Source: Gemmatimonas sp.
Lineage (GTDB): Bacteria; Gemmatimonadota; Gemmatimonadetes; Gemmatimonadales; Gemmatimonadaceae
Length of the DNA: 64,000 nt
Reading direction: 5' to 3'
Assembly (NCBI RefSeq): GCF_031426495.1
Contig: NZ_JANPLK010000013.1
Location: 46,054 to 110,053, forward strand
The position numbers were made by a program, and so were the translations under genes. Positions 1 to 8,340 of the stretch are shown piece by piece. The notes under the pieces were generated by a model that made no database searches, was not told the origin of the DNA, and worked only from the letters and a program-made list of their open reading frames with translations. Each line of letters starts with the position of its first letter. The stretch's first letter is position 1.

Positions 1-557
1 AAGAACAACGTCTGCCGCTTCTTCTGCGGCAGATGACGCAGCACCTTCTTGATCTCGGGCAGGAAGCCCATGTCGAGCATGCGATCCGCTTCGTCGAGCA
101 CGAGATACTCGAGATGTTCGAGCTTCGCGTACGGCATGCGGAAGTGATCGAGCAACCGACCCGGCGTGGCCACGATGACATCGGCGCCGCTGCGGAACGC
201 ATGTTCCTGCGGCCCCATGCCAACGCCACCGAATACCGCCGCGCCCGTGAGCGGCGTGTGAATGGTTACGTCATTCAAGCTTTCGACGATCTGCGCCGCC
301 AGTTCACGCGTGGGCGTGATGACCAGCGCCCGCGTAATCCCACGCGGCTTCTCCATGATGTGATGGAGAATCGGGAGCAGGAACGCATACGTTTTGCCGC
401 TGCCCGTCATCGCGCAGGCGAGGACGTCACGTCCCTCCAGAGCCGGCGGAATCGCTTCGGCCTGAATTGGGGTAGGACGGGCAAAACCGAGCTCCTTGAG
501 GCCCTTCTGGAGGCTCGGATGCAGTTGCAGCGAAGAAAACGACGGCGTAGCGGTCAC
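1..557 (-). CDS. DEAD-box ATP-dependent RNA helicase, N-terminal part (runs off the window)
   Basis: Reading the minus strand from a GTG at 557 gives the first RecA-like domain of a DEAD-box RNA helicase, which unwinds RNA duplexes using ATP. Visible motifs in order are a Q-motif region (FARPTPIQ, about residue 26), Walker A motif I (AMTGSGKT), motif Ia (PTRELA), motif Ib (TPGR) and motif II (LDEADRMLDMGF). The reading continues past position 1, so the SAT motif and the second helicase domain lie outside. The GTG start has no clear ribosome binding site and is chosen because homology begins right after it. The subfamily (RhlE-like versus CsdA-like) cannot be told from this part. Confidence 0.9.
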   Translation of the reverse strand, partial: MTATPSFSSLQLHPSLQKGLKELGFARPTPIQAEAIPPALEGRDVLACAMTGSGKTYAFLLPILHHIMEKPRGITRALVITPTRELAAQIVESLNDVTIHTPLTGAAVFGGVGMGPQEHAFRSGADVIVATPGRLLDHFRMPYAKLEHLEYLVLDEADRMLDMGFLPEIKKVLRHLPQKKRQTLF

Positions 558-644
558 GTAAGCGGGGCGCGGGTAATTAGGGCACAGAGTAGCCCCTATA
601 ACCTACCACGGGGGCCAAGGCGACCGCGGGGGCCAAGGCGGGAT

Positions 645-800
645 TCCCCACCGGAAGCGGTTTGGTCAGGAACGTGTGAAGGCAGGCGGAAGTACCGCTA
701 CGATGCCGGGAGGGGTGGACGCCGGCCACGCGGGACCATCGGCACCGGTACTTCCCCCCGCCCCATTCACGTTCCTGTCCAAACAGCGTCCCCGGCGGTA
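645..800. repeat. Palindromic dispersed repeat, copy A
   Basis: A long imperfect inverted repeat lies between the helicase and ABC exporter genes. The left arm (661-696) contains CAGGAACGTG followed by a GGCAGGCGGAAGTACC-type tail; the right arm (747-785) is its reverse complement with small differences. The central loop is about 50 bp. A clearly related inverted repeat is at about 2660-2822. The structure resembles REP/BIME-type extragenic palindromes; the family is not one I can name. Confidence 0.75.
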
Positions 801-823
801 TCGACCGTTCCCAACCGCGGCCG

Positions 824-2632
824 TCAGCCCGTGGCCGCTATCTCTTCACCAGGATTAATGAACTGGTCCTGCTCCAGCTGGTACTGCCGGTTGTACAGGT
901 CACGGTAGCGTCCGCCGAGTGCCAGCAGCTGCTGATGCGTACCGCGTTCGATGATCTGACCGTGCTCGAGCACGAGGATCTGATCTGAGCTCGTAATCGT
1001 GCTGAGCCGGTGCGCAATCACGAAGGTCGTGCGGCCGGCGCGCAGGCGACGGAGCCCTTCTTGAATGAGATGCTCGCTTTCCGAGTCGAGCGACGACGTG
1101 GCTTCGTCGAGAATGAGCACGCGCGGATCGGCCAGAATGGCGCGGGCGATTGCCACGCGCTGGCGCTGACCACCCGAGAGCTTCACGCCGCGCTCACCGA
1201 CGATCGTGTCGTACTGCTGCGGGAAGCCCTGAATGAACTCGTGCGCGTTGGCGATCTTGGCCACCGCCATCACTTCCTCCTTCGAAGCGCCGGGCTTGGT
1301 GAAGGCGATGTTCTCCATCACCGTGCCGTCGAACAGGAAGTTGTCCTGCATGACCACGCCCAGGTGGCGACGATAGTCGCGCAGCTTGAGCTCGGACACC
1401 GGCGTGCCGTCCACCTTGATCTGTCCCTGCTGCGGCTGCGCAAACGCCATGATGAGCGAGATCATCGTGCTCTTGCCGCTGCCGCTCGAGCCCACCAGCG
1501 CCGTGGTGGTGCCGGCCGGGGCGGTGAACGACACGTCCTTCAGCACCGGCGTGCCTTCCTCATACTCGAAGCTCACGTGGTCGAACTCCACGCGTCCCAC
1601 GACGGACGGCACCGCCGTCTTGGTCGCGTCTTCCTGATCTTCGGTGGGCATGTCGCGGAGTTCGCGAATGCGATCGAGTCCGGCAAAGGCTTCGGTGATC
1701 TGCGTGCCGATGCTTGCAATCTGAATGAGCGGCATCGTCACCATCGCAATGAAGAACACGAAGGTGATCAGACTGCCCACCGTCATCTGACCGTTGATCA
1801 CGTCGCGTCCACCCACGTACATCGCGATCAGGCCAATCACGCCCACCACGGCGAGGCCGAGCGTGCCGGTGAGCGACGTGCCGGTAATGGTCTTGGCGAT
1901 GTTCGCGAACAGCTTCTGCACGCCCTTCCCGAACACTTCCTTCTCACGCTCTTCGGCCGTGTACACCTTGATCAGGCGGATACCGCCCAGCGTCTCGGTG
2001 AGACGTCCCGTCACTTCGGCCGTGATCACGCTGCGCTCGCGAAAAATGGGCCGCAGACGCTTGAAGGCGATCGACATCACCACGCCGAACATCGCCAGAA
2101 ACACGATGGTCGCTGCGGTCAGGCGCCAGTTGAGATAGAAGAGCACGCCCAGCGCGGCGATTGCACTCACGATGCCACCAGTGAGCTGAATGAGCCCGGT
2201 GCCGATGAGATTGCGGATGCCTTCGGGATCGTTCATCACGCGCGAGACGAGCACGCCACTTTTTGTGCTGTCGAAAAACTTCACCGGCAGGCGAATGAGG
2301 TGCCCCTGCACCTCCTCACGAAGCCGCGCGATGGCCTGCTGCGCGGCGACACTCACGACCTGCGACAGGGCATAGCCGGTGATCGACTGTACGATGGTGG
2401 CCGCGAGGCCGGCCAGTGCGATGTAGCCGAGCAGCTGGATATCGCGGTTCGGCAGGACCTCATCGAGCACCATCTTGGTCGAGTACGGCAACACGAAGCC
2501 GGCCGCGCGGCTCACCAGCATCAGCACGAGTCCGACGGTCACGGACGTGCGGTGTTCCCAGATCAGCGCACGGGCCTCGGCCCAGGCGCGCTTGGTGTCG
2601 TACTTGGGCTTGCCTTTGGCAGGGGGCGTCAT
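824..2632 (-). CDS. ABC exporter, fused permease/ATPase (MsbA/LmrA type)
   Basis: This is a half-transporter of about 602 residues that would dimerise in the inner membrane and export lipids or hydrophobic compounds using ATP. An N-terminal six-helix transmembrane domain (about residues 25-310) is followed by a nucleotide-binding domain with Walker A GSSGSGKST (about 379), signature LSGGQRQR (about 483), Walker B LILDEATSSLDSE (about 503) and the H-loop IAHRLST (about 537). The frame stays open upstream to 2803, but that extension reads through a palindromic repeat and gives an Arg/Pro-rich non-conserved peptide, so the ATG at 2632 (MTPPAKGK) is preferred. The substrate is not evident from the sequence. 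Confidence 0.93.
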   Translation of the reverse strand: MTPPAKGKPKYDTKRAWAEARALIWEHRTSVTVGLVLMLVSRAAGFVLPYSTKMVLDEVLPNRDIQLLGYIALAGLAATIVQSITGYALSQVVSVAAQQAIARLREEVQGHLIRLPVKFFDSTKSGVLVSRVMNDPEGIRNLIGTGLIQLTGGIVSAIAALGVLFYLNWRLTAATIVFLAMFGVVMSIAFKRLRPIFRERSVITAEVTGRLTETLGGIRLIKVYTAEEREKEVFGKGVQKLFANIAKTITGTSLTGTLGLAVVGVIGLIAMYVGGRDVINGQMTVGSLITFVFFIAMVTMPLIQIASIGTQITEAFAGLDRIRELRDMPTEDQEDATKTAVPSVVGRVEFDHVSFEYEEGTPVLKDVSFTAPAGTTTALVGSSGSGKSTMISLIMAFAQPQQGQIKVDGTPVSELKLRDYRRHLGVVMQDNFLFDGTVMENIAFTKPGASKEEVMAVAKIANAHEFIQGFPQQYDTIVGERGVKLSGGQRQRVAIARAILADPRVLILDEATSSLDSESEHLIQEGLRRLRAGRTTFVIAHRLSTITSSDQILVLEHGQIIERGTHQQLLALGGRYRDLYNRQYQLEQDQFINPGEEIAATG

Positions 2633-2659
2633 AGCACGGAATCTAACCACGGTGGTGAA

Positions 2660-2822
2660 CGATGGATTCCGCCGGGGAAGCTGTCTGGTCAGGAACGTGT
2701 GAGGGCAGGCGGGAGCAGCGCACGAACGGTCCAGCGAGGTCGGCCCACGCCGCTTCAGGCATCGCAGCGGTACTTCCCCCTCCCCCCACGTGTTCCTGAC
2801 CAAATCACTTCCCCTGCGGTAG
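2660..2822. repeat. Palindromic dispersed repeat, copy B
   Basis: This is a second copy of the inverted repeat seen at 645-800. The left arm (2684-2720) carries TGGTCAGGAACGTGTGAGGG and the right arm (2766-2805) its near reverse complement; outer arms CCGCCGGGGAAG (about 2670) and CTTCCCCTGCGGT (about 2809) extend the pairing. It fills the divergent interval between the ABC exporter and the desaturase, so it may affect transcripts in both directions. Confidence 0.75.
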
Positions 2823-2837
2823 GCATCGCTCGCTTCC

Positions 2838-3824
2838 GTGGATATCTTTCAGATTATGTACTTTCCCGACAACGAAACCATCGCCAAAGTCGAAGTCCTC
2901 GCGGACCTCGAGCAGGACGTCGCAGACCTCACGGTCGCGCATGAAGCCAAGCGCATTCTGTGGTTCCCGTCGGAACTGCTGGCGCCTGAGCCGGATACCG
3001 ACCCGGACGCGTTCGTGAAGCAGCTCCGGGAGCGCGCGAAGGGCATCAGCATGCCGGCCCGCGTCGCCCTAGCGCTCAACACGCTCACCGAAGAAGGCCT
3101 CCCCCATTTCCATCGCCTGCTGGCCACCTATCTGGGCGGCGACACGTTCTGGGCGAAGTGGACCAACCTGTGGACGGCCGAAGAAGACCGGCACGGGGCC
3201 GTGCTCCATGACTACGCGCACGATAGCAAGATTCTCGACAACCCGGTGCTCGAGCGGATGCAGTTCGAGTATCTCAAGGCCGGTTTCGAGCCCACCTGGG
3301 ACAAGGATCCGTACCGTGTGTTCGTGTACACGTCGCTGCAGGAGCGCGCCACCCAGGTCAGTCACGCCAACACCGGAAAATTGGCCGGCCAGTATGAGCC
3401 GCTCATCGGGACCGTGCTCCAGAACGTGGCCAAGGAAGAAGCGCGGCACTACGTGTTCTACCGCGAGATCTTCCTGCGCGTGTTGGCGCGTGATCCCAAC
3501 CGCGCCCTGGAATCGGCCGCGCTGATCATGCCGAGCATCGACATGCCCGGCATCAGCATGCCGCACTTCCGCGAAATGGCCGACGTGATTCGTCGGGCCG
3601 GCATTTATGGCCCGCGCGATTACATCCGCATCGTCGAGGACCTCATCAAGTTCTGGTCGATCGACAAGCTTGAAGGGCTGAACGAAGCAGGTCGCAAGGC
3701 GCAGGAAAAGATCATGGCGATCACCGAGCGCTTGGAGCGCGTGGCCAACATGATGGAGACGCGCAGCCGCGCGAAGACGTTCTCGTTCAATGTGGCATTC
3801 GCCCGCGAATTCGCGATGGAGTAG
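2838..3824 (+). CDS. Acyl-ACP desaturase (ferritin-like di-iron, FA_desaturase_2 family)
   Basis: A soluble desaturase of about 328 residues that would introduce a cis double bond into acyl-ACP, adjusting membrane fluidity. The two di-iron ligand motifs of the stearoyl-ACP desaturase family are present: an E..H motif in TAEEDRHG (about residue 113) and KEEARHYVF (about 198). An alternative start is the ATG at 2856, which follows a possible -10-like GATATC and would make the transcript leaderless; no Shine-Dalgarno supports either start. The kinase gene begins 7 nt downstream, so the two are probably co-transcribed. Chain length and double-bond position cannot be deduced. Confidence 0.9.
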   Translation: MDIFQIMYFPDNETIAKVEVLADLEQDVADLTVAHEAKRILWFPSELLAPEPDTDPDAFVKQLRERAKGISMPARVALALNTLTEEGLPHFHRLLATYLGGDTFWAKWTNLWTAEEDRHGAVLHDYAHDSKILDNPVLERMQFEYLKAGFEPTWDKDPYRVFVYTSLQERATQVSHANTGKLAGQYEPLIGTVLQNVAKEEARHYVFYREIFLRVLARDPNRALESAALIMPSIDMPGISMPHFREMADVIRRAGIYGPRDYIRIVEDLIKFWSIDKLEGLNEAGRKAQEKIMAITERLERVANMMETRSRAKTFSFNVAFAREFAME

Positions 3825-3831
3825 GACCACG

Positions 3832-5472
3832 ATGCGAGAAGCGATCACCGACCTGAACGCAGCGATCGGTGATCGCTTCTCCATCGAGCGCCTGTTGGGA
3901 CAGGGCGGTATGGGCGCAGTATACCTCGCCCGCGATCGACAGCTTGATCGCCACGTGGCCATCAAGGTGCTGCCACCCGAGTTTGCGCAGCAGAGTGATC
4001 TGCGCGAACGCTTCCTCCGAGAGACGCGCACCGCCGCGTCGTTCTCGCACCCGAACATCGTTCCGGTGTTCAGTGTCGAAGACCGCGACGGTTTGCTCGC
4101 CTTTGCCATGGGCTACGTAGAGGGCGAGAGCGTCGCCGATCTCGTGAAGCGCTCCGGACCGATGTCGGTGCGTGACACCGTGCGCATGCTGCAGGATGTG
4201 AGCTACGCGATGGCCTACGCGCACAGCCGCGGCGTCGTGCATCGCGACATCAAGCCGGACAACATCATGATCGAGCGCGCTACCGGACGCGCGTTGGTCA
4301 TGGACTTCGGCATTTCCCGCTCGATCACCGCCGCCGCGGCCACGCCGTCACTTACGCGCGTGGGTGAAGTCGTGGGTACGCCCGAGTACATGAGCCCCGA
4401 ACAGGCGTCGGGCGATACCATCGACGGGCGCAGCGATCTCTATTCGCTGGGGCTCGTGGCGTGGTTCGCGCTGGCCGGACACCCCTGCTTTACCGGCGAC
4501 TCGATTTCCAAGGTGCTGGTGAAGCAACTCACCGAAGCGGTGCCGCCCATCGCGCAGCTCCGGGCCGACGTGCCGGCGTTACTGGCCGACGTCATCGCCC
4601 AGTGCACGCAGAAGACGCCGGAATCGCGCTATGCCACCGCCGATGAACTGGTCGAGCGCCTCGACACGTCCGCGTTGCGCCGCGCCGATGTGCCACTGCC
4701 CATTCGCCTCTTTGCCGAAGAAGCCAGTCAGGCCGGCATGGTGCTCGTGGGCGCCATCATCATTGGCTTTCTGCTGCTGCTCGCGCTCGAACAGGCATAT
4801 GACAGTAATCTCGATCGCATTCTGCCCATGGTGCTCTTCGGCGCCGTGATCTGGGGGCGGTTGGCGGTCTTGGTGCAACAGGCGCGACGACTCGCGCGGC
4901 GCCGCTTTTCTATTTCGGAGATTCAGGCAGGCTTCGCGGCCGTGCTGGCCGAGCGTGAAGCGGAGCGTGCGCAACTGCGCGCCGATGCGGGGGCCGTACG
5001 TCACCGCCAGAAGCAGGTCGTGATTCTCGGCTCGCTGTTCGTGGCGTCGTTCGCGATCCGGTGGTATGTGCTGGCATCGATGCGCAGGGAATACAGCCCC
5101 GGCCTGTTCAGCGTCTCGCTGCCCGGCGCAATCATGCTGTACTCGGCCTATGTCATTCGCGGCCTGTCCATCGTAGGCCTGCTGAATTCCCCGTTGCGGC
5201 GCGGCGTGGGCGAGAGCGTGTATCGCCTGTTCTGGCTTGGCGCTGGCGGCCGCGCCGTGCTGCGCCTCGCCGGCCGCGGCGTGCGCGGCGCCACCGGCGA
5301 GAGCAGCGTTGGATTTCGCACCACCGACGCTACGCGCGCGGCTACGCCGACGACTGCGCCGACGCCGACTCTGGCAACGCCGTCGCTTGAAGCACGCGTG
5401 CAGTCACTGGAAACGTGGCGCGACGCGATGGATCGACGGAACGAGTCGCCGCGGTTACCCGCTGTTCCGTAG
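3832..5472 (+). CDS. Membrane-anchored Ser/Thr protein kinase (PknB-type, Hanks family)
   Basis: A protein of about 546 residues with an N-terminal eukaryotic-like kinase domain: glycine loop GQGGMGAVY (about 23), VAIKVL lysine (about 43), catalytic loop HRDIKPDN (about 136), DFG (about 157), and APE-equivalent GTPEYMSPEQ. After residue about 300 come four hydrophobic segments (about 303-325, 332-350, 400-420, 428-452) and then an Ala/Thr/Pro-rich tail with no recognisable sensor domain. It is probably an inner-membrane kinase with the kinase domain in the cytoplasm. The start ATG at 3832 lies just after the desaturase stop. The 3' end overlaps the convergent ppc gene by 18 bp. Confidence 0.9.
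   Translation: MREAITDLNAAIGDRFSIERLLGQGGMGAVYLARDRQLDRHVAIKVLPPEFAQQSDLRERFLRETRTAASFSHPNIVPVFSVEDRDGLLAFAMGYVEGESVADLVKRSGPMSVRDTVRMLQDVSYAMAYAHSRGVVHRDIKPDNIMIERATGRALVMDFGISRSITAAAATPSLTRVGEVVGTPEYMSPEQASGDTIDGRSDLYSLGLVAWFALAGHPCFTGDSISKVLVKQLTEAVPPIAQLRADVPALLADVIAQCTQKTPESRYATADELVERLDTSALRRADVPLPIRLFAEEASQAGMVLVGAIIIGFLLLLALEQAYDSNLDRILPMVLFGAVIWGRLAVLVQQARRLARRRFSISEIQAGFAAVLAEREAERAQLRADAGAVRHRQKQVVILGSLFVASFAIRWYVLASMRREYSPGLFSVSLPGAIMLYSAYVIRGLSIVGLLNSPLRRGVGESVYRLFWLGAGGRAVLRLAGRGVRGATGESSVGFRTTDATRAATPTTAPTPTLATPSLEARVQSLETWRDAMDRRNESPRLPAVP
3838..3879. promoter_or_regulatory. Perfect 14-bp inverted repeat over the kinase start
   Basis: GAAGCGATCACCGA (3838-3851) and its exact reverse complement (3866-3879) are separated by 14 nt. 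The stem begins 6 nt after the kinase start codon, so in mRNA it would form a strong hairpin next to the initiation site. It could be a translational control element, a DNA operator, or an attenuator between the desaturase and kinase cistrons. The function is inferred; the symmetry is seen directly. Confidence 0.5.
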
Positions 5473-8256
5473 TCCCGCCGCGATCCCATTGATCGTGATG
5501 TGAATCCCGCGCCGGCGCCGCTCGTCGTCCGTATCGGCACCCGTGGCCTGCGCTTCGCGATACCGGCGCAACAGTTCGATCTGCAGGTGATTGAGCGGGT
5601 CCATGTACGGAAAGCGATTGGCGATCGATCGCTTGAGCAGCGGATTCTCCGCCAGCAACTCCGCCTGCTCCGTAATCTGCTGCAGGGCATCGCGCGTGCG
5701 ATGCCACTCGGCCGAGAGCATGGAGAACACGCGCTGCCGCACCTCGACATCCTGCACCAGCTCCGCGTAGCGCGACGCCACGGCAAGATCCGACTTCGCC
5801 AGCACCATGTCGATGTTCGACAACAGCGTGCGAAAGAACGGCCAGTGCTGCGCCATACGCTGCAGCATGGGGAGACCGTTCGGCGTGTCCGCGAGATACG
5901 CCGCGATGGCCGAACCGAATCCGTACCAACCCGGCAGCATGAGACGGCACTGCGCCCACGAAAACACCCAGGGAATGGCGCGCAGGTCCTCGATGCGTTC
6001 ACTCGGGCGCCGAGAAGCCGGTCGGCTGCCGATGTTGAGCGTGGCGATTTCGGCCAGCGGTGTGGATTCGCGGAAATATTGTACGAAGCCCGGCGTTTCG
6101 TACACCAATGCGCGGTACGCCCGGAACGCGACCGCCGACAAGCGCTCCATGACGGGATGGAAGTCCTGCGCCACACTGTCGGCGTGCTCACCGCGCTGCT
6201 CATGATCGGTGAGCGAGGCCTCGAGGGTCGCCGCCACCAACAGCTCGAGATTGCGCCGCCCGACATCAGGCGTAGCGTACTTCGACGCGATCACTTCGCC
6301 TTGCTCGGTGATGCGGATATGCCCACTCACCGCCCCCGCCGGCTGCGCCAGGATCGCCTCGTAGCTTGGCCCACCACCGCGTCCCACCGAGCCGCCGCGC
6401 CCGTGAAAGAGCCGCAACCGCACGCCGTGCGAGGCAAACACCCGCATCAAGGCCAGCTCGGCCTGATACAACTCCCACCCGGAGGTCAGAAAACCGCCGT
6501 CCTTGTTGCTGTCGGAGTATCCCAGCATCACTTCCTGCACGTCGCCCTGCGATGTAACCAGGGAGCGGTACTCCGGTAACGTGAAGAGCGCGTCCATCGT
6601 GCCACCGGCCCGTCGCAGGTCGTCGATGGTCTCGAAGAGCGGAATGATCTGCATCGCGGCAGTCGGTGACGCACCGCCTCGCGCGAGTCCCGCCTCCTTG
6701 AGCACCAGTGCCACTTCCAGCAGGTCCGACACGCCATCGCATTTCGAGATGATGTAGTGCGGCAGCAGCGTAGGACCGAACCGCTCACGGAGTTCACGCG
6801 CCGCGAAGGCAATCGCCAGTTCCCCGGCGACCTCCTCGGAGTACGACAGATGTGGCGAGTACAACGGGCGTGTGCCGGCCAGCTCTTTCGACAGCACCGC
6901 GACGCGCTCGGCTTCGGTTCGCAACGCGTAGTCGACGCAGACGCCCGCACTCGATAACAGCTCCGCCGCTACGCGCTCGTGCACTTCGGAATTCTGACGC
7001 AGGTCGAGTGGTGCCAAGTGAAAACCGAACAGCTCGACCGCGCGTAGCAGGCGACGTAAGCGCCCCGTCGTGAGCCGTGCCGCGCCGTGCTGCTGCAGCG
7101 AGTCCCGAACGACCACGAGATCATCGCGAAGCGCCGCCGCGGTGGCGTACGGGGCGTCAGTACCGATGGCCTGTCGGATCGGCGCCGGCAATCCCAGCGC
7201 GTGCGCGGTGGCCGCGAGGCGTGAGTAGATCCCGATCAGCGCGCGGCGGTACGGCTCATCGAGCCGCTGCGATGACATGTCGGGCGAACGCGCCGCGAGT
7301 GCGGAAAGCTCGGCCGTCACGGGCACCAGTCGTTCCGAGAGCGGGAGGTCAAAGCCCAGCGCGTGCACCTCCTCGAGGTAGAACTCGATCGTGGCCGACG
7401 CCTGCAAGCGTACGGTTTCCCGCAACGTCTCCGCCGTCACGAAAGGATTGCCATCGCGATCGCCGCCGATCCAGCTGCCCACGCGCAGAAACGGCGGCAG
7501 TGCCCACGTATGGTCAGGGAAGCGCTTGCGCAGCAGGTCCTCGGTATCGCCGTGCAAGCGCGGCAATTCGGTGAAGAACGTGCTATGGAAATAGTTGATG
7601 CCGTTCTTCACTTCATCGATCACGCGCAGCCGTTCACTGCGCACCATGCGCGTGTGCCAGAGCGTGAGCACGACCTGTTTGAGCGTTTCGTCGGCGTCGC
7701 GCTGCTCGTCGGGCGTGAGCGCCATCCGGTCGCGACGGTCCAGCAGTTCGGCGATCTGCTGCAGCGCGTGCTGCGTACTCTGTCGCTGCACTTCCGTGGG
7801 ATGCGCCGTGAGCACCGGTGACACGAGCGCCGTAGCGAAAAAGGCGGCTACTTGCGCGGCGGCGTCCGGCCTCTCGCGAATCACCGCATCGAGCGAAAAG
7901 GCCAGACTCCCCTCGCGAGGGGGTGACCCCATGATCTCGTGCTCGCGCCGACGGCGCGACCGGTGCGTGTCTTCCGCGATGTTCGCCAGTTGCAGAAAGT
8001 AGGCGAACGCGCGCACCACGCGGTGCATGTCCTCGGGCGGCAATCCATCGAGGAGACGATGCAGCTCGGCACGATCGTCGGGACTTCCCGCACGCGCGAA
8101 GCGTACCGCGGTCTGTCGCACCGATTCGACGAGCTGAAAGATCTCGTCGCCCTCCTGCTCGCGCAGCGTATCGCCCAGCACACGCCCCAACAAGCGGATG
8201 TCATCGCGGAGCGGGAGGTCCTTCTCCAGCCGACTGGTCGCAGGAATCTCTGTCAT
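5455..8256 (-). CDS. ppc: Phosphoenolpyruvate carboxylase
   Basis: Carboxylates PEP with bicarbonate to oxaloacetate, replenishing the TCA cycle. The length of 933 residues matches bacterial-type PEPC. The catalytic His motif LTAHPTEVQRQS (about residue 147), the second motif GYSDSNKDGG (about 575), the glycine-rich FHGRGGSVGRGGG (about 615) and the conserved C-terminus TINGIAAGLRNSG are all present. Its last codons overlap the convergent kinase gene by 18 bp, leaving no room for a terminator. A -10-like TACATT lies 8 nt upstream of the ATG, compatible with a leaderless or very short leader. Confidence 0.97.
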   Translation of the reverse strand: MTEIPATSRLEKDLPLRDDIRLLGRVLGDTLREQEGDEIFQLVESVRQTAVRFARAGSPDDRAELHRLLDGLPPEDMHRVVRAFAYFLQLANIAEDTHRSRRRREHEIMGSPPREGSLAFSLDAVIRERPDAAAQVAAFFATALVSPVLTAHPTEVQRQSTQHALQQIAELLDRRDRMALTPDEQRDADETLKQVVLTLWHTRMVRSERLRVIDEVKNGINYFHSTFFTELPRLHGDTEDLLRKRFPDHTWALPPFLRVGSWIGGDRDGNPFVTAETLRETVRLQASATIEFYLEEVHALGFDLPLSERLVPVTAELSALAARSPDMSSQRLDEPYRRALIGIYSRLAATAHALGLPAPIRQAIGTDAPYATAAALRDDLVVVRDSLQQHGAARLTTGRLRRLLRAVELFGFHLAPLDLRQNSEVHERVAAELLSSAGVCVDYALRTEAERVAVLSKELAGTRPLYSPHLSYSEEVAGELAIAFAARELRERFGPTLLPHYIISKCDGVSDLLEVALVLKEAGLARGGASPTAAMQIIPLFETIDDLRRAGGTMDALFTLPEYRSLVTSQGDVQEVMLGYSDSNKDGGFLTSGWELYQAELALMRVFASHGVRLRLFHGRGGSVGRGGGPSYEAILAQPAGAVSGHIRITEQGEVIASKYATPDVGRRNLELLVAATLEASLTDHEQRGEHADSVAQDFHPVMERLSAVAFRAYRALVYETPGFVQYFRESTPLAEIATLNIGSRPASRRPSERIEDLRAIPWVFSWAQCRLMLPGWYGFGSAIAAYLADTPNGLPMLQRMAQHWPFFRTLLSNIDMVLAKSDLAVASRYAELVQDVEVRQRVFSMLSAEWHRTRDALQQITEQAELLAENPLLKRSIANRFPYMDPLNHLQIELLRRYREAQATGADTDDERRRRGIHITINGIAAGLRNSG

Positions 8257-8264
8257 TGTCTCAG

Positions 8265-8270
8265 AATGTA
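8265..8270 (-). promoter_or_regulatory. Possible -10 element of ppc
   Basis: On the minus strand TACATT ends 8 nt before the ppc ATG (8256), at the distance expected for transcription starting at or next to the start codon. No Shine-Dalgarno lies between. No convincing -35 was identified. Confidence 0.3.
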
Positions 8271-8271
8271 C

Positions 8272-8316
8272 CGTTGGACACCCGAGTTAGCAGACTGGCC
8301 GACCGAATGTCCAACG
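8272..8316. promoter_or_regulatory. Dyad upstream of ppc
   Basis: CGTTGGACA (8272-8280) and its exact reverse complement TGTCCAACG (8308-8316) are 27 nt apart in the short interval between the stop of the outer-membrane protein gene and the ppc start. It may be an operator, or a hairpin ending the upstream minus-strand transcript; there is no T-run in either direction. Confidence 0.35.
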
Positions 8317-8340
8317 TCCCACTGTCTTACCAGCCGCGAC

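Noticed and set aside
2633..2803. 57-residue N-terminal extension of the ABC exporter
   Set aside because: It is translated from the palindromic repeat and has no signal or homology; the ATG at 2632 is preferred.
1010..2944. 644-codon open frame on the plus strand opposite the ABC exporter
   Set aside because: Its translation is His/Arg-rich without domains and is the mirror of a well-supported ABC gene; a GC-rich antisense artefact.
5148..6266. Long Arg/Ser-rich minus-strand frame under ppc
   Set aside because: It is an alternative frame of ppc; ppc motifs lie in the other frame.
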